A DNA stretch of 7,306 bases from S009-33 sp041694255 (lineage in GTDB: Bacteria; Patescibacteriota; Gracilibacteria; Absconditabacterales; Absconditicoccaceae), in NCBI GenBank assembly GCA_041694255.1, contig JASMTN010000029.1:1-7306 (forward strand), written 5' to 3'. The notes under the pieces were generated by a model. That model was not told the DNA's origin. It saw only the letters and a program-made list of their open reading frames with translations, and searched no databases. Each line of letters begins with the position of its first letter. Position 1 is the first letter of the stretch. Shown here in pieces: positions 1 to 6,667 of the stretch. Made by a program: the position numbers and the translations under genes.

Positions 1-140
1 TTGGGCTTCCATCTTTGGATAGATCAATATAACCAAATGTTGGCTATCTGTAAGTTGGGGGCTTGCCCTTGGATGGTTCTTATATAAACTTGTTATAAAC
101 TTAATGAATTTATATAAACCATCCAGCAAGCTCTCACATT
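1..140. other. G+C-richer structured segment, possibly the end of an RNA gene or mobile element cut by the window edge
   Basis: This segment looks unlike the rest of the window: 35 of its first 80 bases are G or C, whereas the flanks are strongly AT-rich. It can fold into successive hairpins: TCCA/TGGA at 8-19, GATAG/CTATC at 18-48 enclosing CCAA/TTGG, and a long imperfect hairpin at 56-136. Forward frame 1 is open from the edge to a TAA at 85-87, but its codon use (GGC, GGG, TGC, CCC) is unlike the real genes here and the peptide matches nothing I know. A reverse frame is also open but has no start codon. I recognise no known RNA family. A structured RNA or the end of a transposable element are both possible. 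Confidence 0.35.
56..136. repeat. long imperfect inverted repeat (hairpin)
   Basis: The left arm starts with TGGGG at 56-60, continues with GCTTGC at 61-66 and then, after a small bulge, TGGATGGTT at 70-78. These pair with AACCATCCA at 117-125, GCAAGC at 126-131 and TCTCA at 132-136, the last part with G-T wobbles. The core GGATGGTT (71-78) and AACCATCC (117-124) is a perfect 8-bp match. TTATATAA at 80-87 and again at 110-117 could extend the stem inwards. No family is recognised. Confidence 0.6.
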
Positions 141-143
141 ATT

Positions 144-163
144 AAAAAAGCTGAAATCAGCTT
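144..163 (-). terminator. probable intrinsic terminator for the comM cluster
   Basis: Read on the reverse strand, AAGCTGA and TCAGCTT form a 7-bp stem (148-163) with a very small loop. Six T residues follow at once (complement of 144-149, overlapping the stem). It lies about 280 bases past the comM stop and faces the right way to end that transcript. Confidence 0.55.
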
Positions 164-195
164 GCAAAAACAAAAACAAAAAAATAATAATAAAT

Positions 196-227
196 ACTCC
201 TTATGAATTCATAGGGAGTTTTTTTTA
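196..227 (+). terminator. intrinsic terminator, possibly bidirectional
   Basis: The 24-base palindrome at 196-219 (ACTCCTTATGAA, then TTCATAGGGAGT) folds into a long stem with one internal wobble or mismatch. On the forward strand it is followed directly by eight T residues (219-226). On the reverse strand it is followed by a looser T-rich stretch, so it may work both ways. The forward orientation implies that something transcribed rightwards ends here, which would have to come from 1-190 or from beyond the left edge. Confidence 0.7.
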
Positions 228-439
228 TTTGAAAAAATTTTATTGAAACTTATTATTTGCTACTATCCTTGAAGTTGATTAACATTTCACCTAGTAATAA
301 ACATTGTCATTTACAATAAAACAAGAATACTTTTCATCTCAAGTTATGATGAGAAATCTATTTAATCTTTCATCTAACTTGCTACTTTAAACTTGTAACT
401 TGCTACTTTAAACTTGTAACTTGCTACTTTTAACTATTA
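228..439. other. non-coding spacer downstream of comM
   Basis: With TGA read as glycine I find no frame with a plausible start codon and useful length on either strand. The longest forward opening, ending at a TAA near 365, has no in-frame ATG upstream. The only clear structure is the tandem repeat near its right end (376-430). A weak TCATC/GATGA dyad lies near 335-355. Confidence 0.6.
376..430. repeat. 21-bp tandem repeat, about 2.6 copies
   Basis: The unit AACTTGCTACTTTAAACTTG plus T is present without change at 376-396 and 397-417. A partial third copy (first 13 bases) lies at 418-430. Within the unit AACTTG recurs, so the array is also a spaced series of that hexamer. The array lies just past the comM stop, outside any coding frame I can support. 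An iteron-like binding array or a slippage-prone minisatellite are both possible. Confidence 0.9.
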
Positions 440-1969
440 CTATTCTTCTTCAATAAACATAGATTTACTTCTATATTGTAAAGCTTCAAGTATATTATTT
501 TTTTCAATATTTTCTTTTCATTCTATATCTGATAAGGTTCTTGCAAGTTTTATTATTCTATGTATAGATCTTGCAGATAATGAAAAGTTTTCAGATGCTT
601 TTTTAAGTATATCTTCTATATCCTTACTTAAAGGACAATATTTTTGTATAAGTTTTGAATCCATTTGTGAATTAAAATTTATTTTTTCTTTTTTAAATCT
701 TTCTTTTTGTATATTCCAAGTTTTTATTACATCTTCTCTTAATTCTTTAGAACTTTTTTCTTTCTTATTAGACAATATCTTGTCTATGTTTTGTCTAGGT
801 ACTTCCAAAAGTAGGTCAAACCTATCAAGTAATGGTCAAGATATCTTAGATTGATATTTTTTAATTTCATTTATAGTGCAAGTACATTGCTTTTCTTTAT
901 CTTTATAATATCAACATTTACAAGGATTCATAGTAGATATAAACATAAACTTTGCAGGATATGAAGTAGATCCATTTGCTCTTGCTATAGATATTTGTTT
1001 ATCTTCAAGAGGTTGTCTAAGTACTTCAAGCACTGACCTTGAAAATTCTGCAAGTTCGTCAAAAAATAACACACCGTTATTTGCTAAAGATATCTCTCAA
1101 GGGTGTAGATAATGTCATCATCATATAATACTTATTGAAGAACTAGTATGGTGTACAGTTCTATATGGTCTAGAAGATATTATAGGGTTTGTTTTATTTA
1201 AAAGTCATTTTATAGAATATATCATTGAAGTTTCAAGTACTTCATCTTCATCCATAGGAGGTAATATTCATTTTATAGCTTTTGCAAGCATAGTTTTTCA
1301 ACTTCAAGGTGGTCACATCATAAGCATATTATGCATTCAACAAGCTGATATCATAACTGCTCTTTTTTGTAATAAGTTTCATTTAATATCTTCAAAGTCT
1401 ATATCATAATCATATGTTTGCTCTATTTTTTTATTTTCTATATAGTTTGGTTTTTTTACATTTGTAATTATATCTATTACTTCTTGTAGTGAATCAACTG
1501 CTATTATATTTATTCATCATATAAATCTTGCTTCTTCTATATTATCTTTTGGTACAAAAAAGTTTTTAAATCATTCTTCTTTTCATTTTATAAGTATAGG
1601 TATTATACCTTCTATAGATTTTAATATACCATCAAGACCAAGTTCTCAAGCAAATATTGAATTGTCTAAGTAATTTTTGTCTATATTGTCTAAAACTAAT
1701 CAAAGTATTCAAACTGCTATTGGTAGATCATATTTATTTCAAGATTTTTTTATATTTGAAGGAGATAGGTTTACTATAAATTTTCTATTTGGAAGTTTTA
1801 TATTTAAATGTGTAAATGCTGATCTTATCCTTTCTTTAGATTCTTTTATACTTGTATCTGCAAGTCATACTATATCTATAGTTGGTAAAGCTTTATTTGA
1901 GCTAGTTTCTATAGTAACTAAAAAACCTTCTATTCAAAGATTACTAATAGTATATACTTTAGATATCAT
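440..1969 (-). CDS. comM: ComM-family Mg-chelatase-like AAA+ ATPase (YifB)
   Basis: This 509-residue protein is the usual length for ComM/YifB. In studied bacteria ComM is a hexameric helicase that speeds branch migration of incoming single-stranded DNA during natural transformation. The start ATG (1967-1969) gives the typical N-terminus, MISKVYTISNLGIEGFLVTI. The Lon-like N-terminal domain includes DIVGLADTSIKESKERIR. The Walker A loop is GPPGSGKT at residues 219-226 and Walker B is VLFFDEL around 299-306. NPCKCGYY at 348-355, with further cysteines at 362 and 364, forms the family's cysteine cluster. LLDRFDL (380-386) holds the probable arginine finger (R383). The C-terminus contains SARSIHRIIKLARTLSDIEG. 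About 24 of 30 glycines are TGA. The stop is TAG, the only one in the window. The gene lies 25 bases behind a pilin-like gene and is probably cotranscribed with it. No Shine-Dalgarno site is visible. Confidence 0.96.
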
Positions 1970-1994
1970 TATAAAGTAAACTTAATTATTTAAA

Positions 1995-2348
1995 TTACCA
2001 TAAATCTGTAAGTAAATTAACTATTTGATATGCTAAAAGTGATATAAATATTCAAACCATTCACCACATAAGCATTTTATTAGCCTTTTTAAGTTTTTCT
2101 GAGTTTCATTCTCATTTCATTAATAATATTCAAGCATATATAACAATACCAAAAGATATTGCTCATAATATGTACCAAAGGTAGTCTGTAATAGTTTTAG
2201 CTATATCCAAATAAAAATTTTCATCTTCATTTATACTATATTCACTATTTTGTATATCTCAATTTGTAACAGGTAAATTAACTTCATAAGAATAAGTTAC
2301 TAGGATACTAAAAATAAAAGATAATAATATAATAATTTTTTTTAACAT
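1995..2348 (-). CDS. T4SS-type (VirB2/TrbC-like) pilin-family membrane protein, downstream copy
   Basis: This 117-residue protein has a signal-like N-terminus (MLKKIIILLSFIFSILVTYS) and a polar stretch (21-52). Two membrane helices follow, at about 57-77 and 92-114, joined by a charged loop, KGEGNSEKLKKANK. The arrangement of helix, GNxEKxKKA-type loop, then a helix ending in SLLAYQIVNLL is that of small T4SS pilin-like proteins common in CPR genomes and annotated as pilin or TrbC/VirB2. Seven of eight glycines are TGA, so standard-code gene finding would miss the gene. It lies 16 bases behind a second gene of the same architecture and 25 bases ahead of comM. The family role is to form or anchor a pilus-like conduit in the cytoplasmic membrane. 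Its role here is not shown, and no T4SS ATPase or core gene is nearby. Confidence 0.75.
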
Positions 2349-2364
2349 TTTTTATTATTTAATT

Positions 2365-2736
2365 TTAAAAACTTCATCATATAGATATAATAACTTGTAA
2401 TATAACATAAGATCAAAAAGCTATTATAAGTCAAAGTCAAGATATAATAAGAGTATCTCTTGTTTTTTTGGCCTTTGAATCATCTCACATACTAAGTAAA
2501 AATCTTATTCATCAATAAATAAAAACAGCAACTCATATTATAATTGTAAACTTCAACATTGTTTGAGTTATACTTTCTACAAATTTTTCATCTAATTTAG
2601 CACTTTGTTTATCTTCTATAATTTGATTTTGAATAGAATCTTTAAAAACATCATCAAGAGCATCTTGAGAAAATGAAAAATTTATAAAAAAAACTTGAAA
2701 AAATAGTAAAATACTTATAAATATTGACTTAAACAT
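2365..2736 (-). CDS. T4SS-type (VirB2/TrbC-like) pilin-family membrane protein, upstream copy
   Basis: This 123-residue protein begins with an export signal (residues 1-23, MFKSIFISILLFFQVFFINF, then SFS). A polar segment (24-57) follows, then two membrane helices at about 61-82 and 94-117. The loop between them is MGDDSKAKKTRD. FIYGGIRFLLSMGDD is typical of CPR pilin-like proteins of the T4SS pilin family. I chose the ATG at 2734-2736 because it starts directly with the signal peptide; an in-frame ATG at 2797-2799 would add 21 hydrophobic residues ahead of it. All nine glycines are TGA. It is the first gene of the reverse cluster (pilin-like, pilin-like, comM), with a TATAAT-type promoter candidate upstream. 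It shares architecture with its neighbour but little sequence, so the pair is either an old duplication or two subunits. Confidence 0.75.
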
Positions 2737-2760
2737 ATTTGTTTCAATAATAATAAAAAC

Positions 2761-2788
2761 TTTAAAAAGTATTATAAATATATATAAT
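2761..2788 (+). promoter_or_regulatory. weak candidate promoter for the YceD-like gene
   Basis: On the forward strand TTTAAA (2761-2766) and TATAAT (2783-2788) are 16 bases apart, 36 bases before the ATG at 2825. It overlaps the reverse candidate, so the two divergent transcripts may compete. The -35 match is poor. Confidence 0.25.
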
Positions 2789-2799
2789 ATATAAATCAA
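2771..2799 (-). promoter_or_regulatory. candidate sigma-70-type promoter for the pilin-comM cluster
   Basis: On the reverse strand TTGATT (2794-2799) is separated by 17 bases from TATAAT (2771-2776), a near-consensus pair. It lies 35 bases before the start codon at 2736. The region is so AT-rich that TATAAT alone means little; the hexamer pair and spacing are what support it. Confidence 0.45.
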
Positions 2800-2824
2800 T
2801 ATTTATTTTAATAAAAAAATCAAT

Positions 2825-3322
2825 ATGAAAGATTATTCTTGGAATATAAAAGTATCAGACTTACTGAATAATCCTTGAGAAAGTGATATTGTAAAGTTTA
2901 AAGAAAAATACATAGATAATGTAGAAGAACCTTGAATTTCTTGAGAAATTTTTCTACAATGATTAAATCATTATGAAGTATTAATTGAACTAAAAAATTT
3001 AGAATTTTCTAATAAATTTATATGTGATAAATGCTTAAAAGAATATGTAGAAAATTTAAATATAAAAGAAGAAAAAAATATAAAGTTTGTAAATACTGAA
3101 GAAATTATACTTGAAGAAAACATTCATGATAACACATTTCCAATGGATAGTAAGAACAAATCTATTAATATTAAAAATCTTATAGAAATTCTTGTTAAAA
3201 ACAAAGAACCTATAATAAAAGATTGTTGAAAACATAAAAACAAAGAAGAAACATATAATAAGAAAAATCAAGAAGAATTTTCTTCATATACAATAGACTT
3301 TTGAAAATTGTTAAAAAGTTAA
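2825..3322 (+). CDS. yceD: DUF177/YceD-like protein (23S rRNA accumulation family)
   Basis: This 165-residue protein has the normal length for DUF177/YceD, which in Escherichia coli and plants is needed for accumulation of large-subunit ribosomal RNA. The signature is a single-domain layout with ICDKCLKEYVENLNI at 66-80, matching the family's CxRCL-type cysteine pair (C67, C70) followed by an aromatic and acidic strand. A late segment, INIKNLIEILVKNKEPIIKD (114-133), ends in a single C134. There the family usually has a cysteine-rich CxxCG-type end, so the second metal-site half looks degraded. All six glycines are TGA. In most bacteria yceD directly precedes rpmF (ribosomal protein L32). Here no rpmF follows, only a 182-base gap and then tilS. 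The match rests on layout and the cysteine motif, so I am fairly but not fully sure. The symbol follows the E. coli name. Confidence 0.68.
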
Positions 3323-3504
3323 AAAATGTTTAAAAACCAAAACTTATAAAAAATATATTATTGTGTAGTTTTTAACAAACTAACTATAAAATTTTAAACA
3401 TTATTTTATTAAAGCTGATGTATAGTATACTTATAATGTTTTAACATTTTATAAAACATTCTGTATTATTATTATTATTAATTTAATTAATATATATACT
3501 ATTT
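3323..3504. promoter_or_regulatory. spacer with repeated AATGTT/AACATT motifs ahead of tilS
   Basis: No gene is visible. The stretch carries AATGTTTAAAA at 3325-3335, its exact inverse TTTTAAACATT at 3392-3402, the dyad AATGTT-TT-AACATT at 3435-3448 and TAAAACATT at 3452-3460. GTTTTTAACA at 3368-3377 can also pair with the first arm. A TATAAT (3432-3437) overlaps the dyad and could be the -10 box of a tilS-pilT promoter, though its -35 (near 3409-3414, TTAAAG) is poor. The dyad placement would suit an operator, but low sequence complexity could also produce such repeats. Confidence 0.35.
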
Positions 3505-4419
3505 ATGATAGATAAAGAAAAAAAAATTATAGTTTGAGTAAGTTGATGACCAGATAGTATGTATCTGGTAGATTTTTTAGAAAAAAAATATTGAAAAGAA
3601 AAACTTATAATAGCACACTTTAATCATAATTTTCGTAAAGAATCTATAAAAGAAGAAAAATATTTAAAAGATTTTTTTTTAAAAAAATGAATAAACTTTA
3701 TAAGTTCTTCATATAATTGAAATGATTTTAGAGAAAATACTTTAAGAAAACAAAGGTATAATTTTTTTAAAAAACTTTGATGGTGAGAATATTACCTTGT
3801 TTTATGACATAATCTTACAGATAGAATAGAAACTTCTTTTATAAATCTTTGAAGATGATCTTGATTAAAATGATTTTTAAATATGAAAAAATTAGATAAA
3901 AAAAGAAAAATCTATAGACCACTACTTGATATTGAAAAATCTACAATACAAAAAGAATGTGATAAAAATAATATACCATATTTTATAGATCAATCAAATT
4001 TTGATTCAAATATATCTAAAAGAAATTTAGTTAGAAATGACGTATTTCCTTTATTAGAAAAACTTTGAAACAATTTTTATAAAAATTTTGCTAACTTATA
4101 TACACAAATTGAAAATATAATACCTAATATAGATATAAGGAATAATCTTACACAAATTAAAGAAAATATTTATATATTAAACTTTCCAAAAGAAAACAAG
4201 CATCTTTTCATAAGAGAATTACTTGAATATTTTAATATATATGATTTTAGATCAAATGTTATAAAAGAAATTATTGATTATATAGAAAATTCAAAATGAT
4301 GATGATTTAAAAAATACTGAAATTTATATATATTTAAGAAAAAAAATGTTATATATATTTGATTAGATTTGTCCAGTAAAAAAATTAAAGAAATTTGACA
4401 AAAAAGAAATTTAAATTAA
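3505..4419 (+). CDS. tilS: tRNA(Ile)-lysidine synthase TilS
   Basis: TilS is an ATP-dependent cytoplasmic enzyme. It attaches lysine to C34 of the CAU-anticodon tRNA-Ile, converting it to read AUA instead of AUG; this is important here because AUA is frequent. The 304-residue protein shows the N-type ATP-pyrophosphatase loop SGGPDS at 13-18, HFNHNFR at 38-44, GHNLTDRIETSFINLGRGSG at 101-120 followed by LKGF, and FIDQSNFD with KRNLVRNDVFPLL at 160-184. The length matches the short TilS type without the long C-terminal extension of the E. coli enzyme. All 20 glycines are TGA and no GGN codon occurs, including both glycines of the catalytic loop and a run of three at 4297-4305. It is the first gene of the forward cluster. 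Confidence 0.95.
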
Positions 4420-4450
4420 TATATACATTATTTAAAAATAAAAATAAAAT

Positions 4451-4870
4451 ATGTTTATACTTATTATAACTGTTTTATTAGAAATAATATTGATATCTTT
4501 ATTATTAAAAATCAATAAAACAAAGAAAAATATTTGACAAAAAATTTCTTTTCTTTACAATAAATTGTACAAAATATTAATATTATATTATTATTATAAT
4601 TACAATGATTCATTAAAAGAAGAGATACTAGACTTCTACAATAAAGTTGTTTTAAAAAAAGATATTATAGAAAAAAACAAACAATGAAAAAACTTTGAAG
4701 AATTTATTATTAAATACTTTGAAAGAAAAGAAGTATATAATATAATAGATGATATAAATTGAAGTATTGAAAGACAATACAATGTATTAAATAAATGAAT
4801 ATATAATATCATATATTCAATGATTATAATTATTGTATTTTGATTTATAATTCAATATATACTAAATTAA
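4451..4870 (+). CDS. unrecognised two-helix membrane protein
   Basis: I do not recognise this 139-residue protein. It has a hydrophobic N-terminal helix (about 2-19) and a second hydrophobic helix at the extreme C-terminus (about 119-137). A polar, highly charged middle of roughly 100 residues is rich in Lys, Glu, Asn and Tyr and includes a tyrosine run, ILYYYYNYND, at 44-53. Such a layout would hold the middle segment as a loop anchored at both ends. The C-terminal helix could also act as a tail anchor. Five glycines, all TGA. It starts 31 bases after tilS and ends 24 bases before pilT, in the same direction, so it is probably cotranscribed. The position next to pilT invites the idea of a pilus-related membrane partner, but nothing in the sequence proves that. 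Confidence 0.8.
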
Positions 4871-4894
4871 TATTTATAACTAAATAAAATAATA

Positions 4895-5971
4895 ATGTCA
4901 GAATGATTAGTAAAATTTAGGTTAGATGATATATTGTCCTCTATAGCAAAAAATGATAGTATATCAGATATTCATGTTACAGCTGAAGAATATATAAGCT
5001 TTAGAAAAAATGGTGATATTGTTAAATATACTAAGCTTCCAAAAGTTTCTGATGAACAAATAGAAACAATTGTAAGGCAAGTTATGAAAGGTAATCAAAA
5101 AGCTTATGAAAAATTTATTGCAGATAAAGAAGCTGATCTTTCTTATATATCTTGAGATTGAACTCCTTACAGAGTTAATGTGTTTTTTAAACTTTGAAAA
5201 ATGTGAGTTGTACTTAGAAAGATAAATGCTGTTGCTATGAAACTTAATGATCTTATGCTTGAAGATATAGCACAAAGTTTAAAAGATAATGTTATATCTC
5301 AAAGACAAGGTTTATTTTTAGTAACTTGACCTACTGGTTCTTGAAAATCTACAACACTTGTTGCTATGTTAGATCAAATAAATCATGAAAGGCCTGATCA
5401 TATAATAACTATAGAGGATCCTATAGAGTTTATATTTACTCCTGATAAGGCTTTAGTAACTCAAAGAGAAATATGACACGATAGTTGGTCTTTTTGAAAT
5501 TCACTTAGAGCAGCAATGAGAGAAGATCCAGATGTTGTTCTTGTTTGAGAAATAAGAGACAAACAAACTGCTGAAGCTGCATTAAATTTAGCTGAAACAT
5601 GACATTTAGTATTTTCAACATTACATACACAAAGTGCATCTTGAACTGTAAATAGATATATATCTTTCTTTCCACCAGAAGTTCAAGATAGTATATCAGA
5701 TAGACTTGCTGATAGTTTAATATGAGTTTTATCTCAAAGACTTGTTAAAAGAGCAGATGGTAAATGAAGAGCTTGAGTTTATGAGCTTATGGTCAATACT
5801 CCAGCTGTAAGAAACAATATTAAAAGAAGACAATTACAACAAATTGATAATATACTTGAAACCTGATCTAAACAATGAATGACATTGCTTAAACAATATG
5901 CTAGAAAGCTTGTTAATGAATGAATTACAACTGAAGATTATGTATCTTGGATATTAAATTCTGACCAATAA
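4895..5971 (+). CDS. pilT: type IV pilus retraction ATPase PilT
   Basis: PilT is a hexameric AAA+-like ATPase at the cytoplasmic base of the type IV pilus. It drives pilus depolymerisation, powering twitching, surface attachment and pulling in of DNA. The 358-residue length is normal. Motifs in order: N-terminal SDIHVTAEEY; Walker A GPTGSGKST at 145-153; Asp box ITIEDPIEF with E174; SLRAAMREDPDVVLVGEIRD, the Walker B region (G218, E219); His box HLVFSTLHT at 237-245; and TPAVRNNIKR near 302-311, matching the AIRNLIRE-type motif characteristic of PilT rather than PilB. Eighteen of 23 glycines are TGA, including two in Walker A. Four bases separate it from the next small gene. The start ATG is 24 bases after the preceding gene and has no Shine-Dalgarno site. 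The pilus assembly genes themselves lie outside the window. Confidence 0.97.
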
Positions 5972-5975
5972 AAAA

Positions 5976-6149
5976 ATGACTGAAATATATACTTGATGAG
6001 ATTATAAAAAATACACATCTTCTCAGATAAAAAAACTTCAAAAACAGATGAAAAAATCTTATAAAAAAGCAGATGCTATAAAACAAAAATGAGAAGAAAT
6101 TCACAAAAAAGAAGAGGAAGAAGCAGAAAAACTTCTGGAAAATTTATAA
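5976..6149 (+). CDS. 57-residue charged protein with EEEEAEKLL tail
   Basis: This small protein, read with TGA as glycine, begins MTEIYTGGDYKKYT and then becomes almost entirely Lys/Glu/Gln/Ala. It is probably helical or coiled-coil from about residue 15 to the end. Its last 14 residues, KKEEEEAEKLLENL, nearly repeat the end of the next protein (SKEEEEAEKLLDEL). It starts only four bases after the pilT stop, which suggests it is translated together with pilT, and ends 14 bases before the next gene. Three glycines, all TGA; under the standard code it would be broken into fragments of under 30 codons and missed. I know of no family for it. The shared tail and tight spacing argue that it is a real gene. 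Confidence 0.75.
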
Positions 6150-6163
6150 TTTATTGATAAGAA

Positions 6164-6571
6164 ATGAATACACAACTAATAAAAAAATATATAGAAGAAG
6201 ATCTTATAGCTTATGCAATGAATTTTGATATACCTGAAGAGTTTTTAGAATCCGATTCAGAACTTATAAATCTTATATTGTCTTCAAAGGCTTTAGAAAC
6301 TGATGAAGATAGACAAAACTGGTTAAATTTACTTCCTCTTATGAATGAAGAACAAGTATATAAACTTAAAGAAATTCTTGTAAAAGAAAAAAATAAACTT
6401 GATGAGATAGAACAAAAATATTCTGATAAAAAAAGACAAATAAGACAAAAATATCTACTAAGATGGCAAAAACTTTGATATGTAGAAAAGATAAAAGAAA
6501 TCAAAGAAAAAGAAGAATCTGCTCATTCTAAGGAAGAAGAAGAAGCAGAAAAATTACTTGATGAACTTTAA
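6164..6571 (+). CDS. 135-residue charged helical protein of unknown function
   Basis: The protein appears cytoplasmic, with no signal or membrane segment. Residues 1-45 are acidic and probably helical. Residues 50-86 (RQNWLNLLPLMNEEQVYKLK, then EILVKEKNKLDEIEQK) form a WxxLLPxMxxEQxxKLxxIL-type element, of a kind I recall from CPR hypothetical proteins without a known role. From about 65 onward it is a long Lys/Glu helix likely to form a coiled coil. The C-terminus, SKEEEEAEKLLDEL, nearly matches that of the 57-residue protein just upstream, with different synonymous codons, so the likeness is at protein level. Its only glycine (6476-6478) is TGA; under the standard code the protein would end there at 104 residues and lose its tail. 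It is the last gene before the terminator at 6580. Confidence 0.85.
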
Positions 6572-6579
6572 AAAATAAG

Positions 6580-6604
6580 TGCCTATTTAAAAGGCATTTT
6601 TTTT
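6580..6604 (+). terminator. intrinsic terminator of the tilS-pilT cluster
   Basis: TGCCT (6580-6584) and AGGCA (6592-6596) form a stem with a 7-base loop, followed at once by eight T residues (6597-6604). It begins nine bases after the stop of the 135-residue gene and clearly closes the forward cluster. Confidence 0.88.
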
Positions 6605-6667
6605 ATTGAAAAATATTATAATATATATAGAATTTATATAAATTTAGATAAATAAGTTTTTTAATTT

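Noticed and set aside
1..82. Reverse open frame containing LTDSQ, reminiscent of the start of IS5-type transposases
   Set aside because: The typical following Trp is missing, no ATG, GTG or TTG start lies at a suitable place, and the likeness covers only a few residues.
1..87. Forward open frame at the left edge (28 codons, ending in TAA at 85-87) as the end of a protein gene
   Set aside because: The codons (GGC, GGG, TGC, CCC) are unlike the real genes here, the peptide matches nothing I know, and the frame overlaps strong hairpins. It cannot be judged without the left flank.
228..366. Forward frame open under code 25 just after the terminator
   Set aside because: There is no start codon in frame, it begins inside the terminator T-run, and no family resemblance is seen.
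376..430. A small CRISPR array
   Set aside because: The repeats are directly adjacent with no spacers, and no cas gene is present.
1677..1979. 100-codon forward frame
   Set aside because: It lies opposite the N-terminal domain of ComM, whose motifs are unmistakable, so it is a shadow.
3325..3402. Intrinsic terminator after the YceD-like gene
   Set aside because: The arms pair well but are 56 bases apart, almost all A and T, and lack a following T-run.
518..4068. Reading comM and tilS as broken pseudogenes because of many TGA codons
   Set aside because: All TGA positions coincide with glycines of the families and the frames are otherwise intact from start to TAA or TAG.
4964..5275. 103-codon reverse frame
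   Set aside because: It is a shadow of pilT on the opposite strand.
6211..6504. 97-codon reverse frame rich in Ser, Phe and Leu
   Set aside because: It is antisense to the Lys/Glu-rich 135-residue gene, which would produce exactly this composition.
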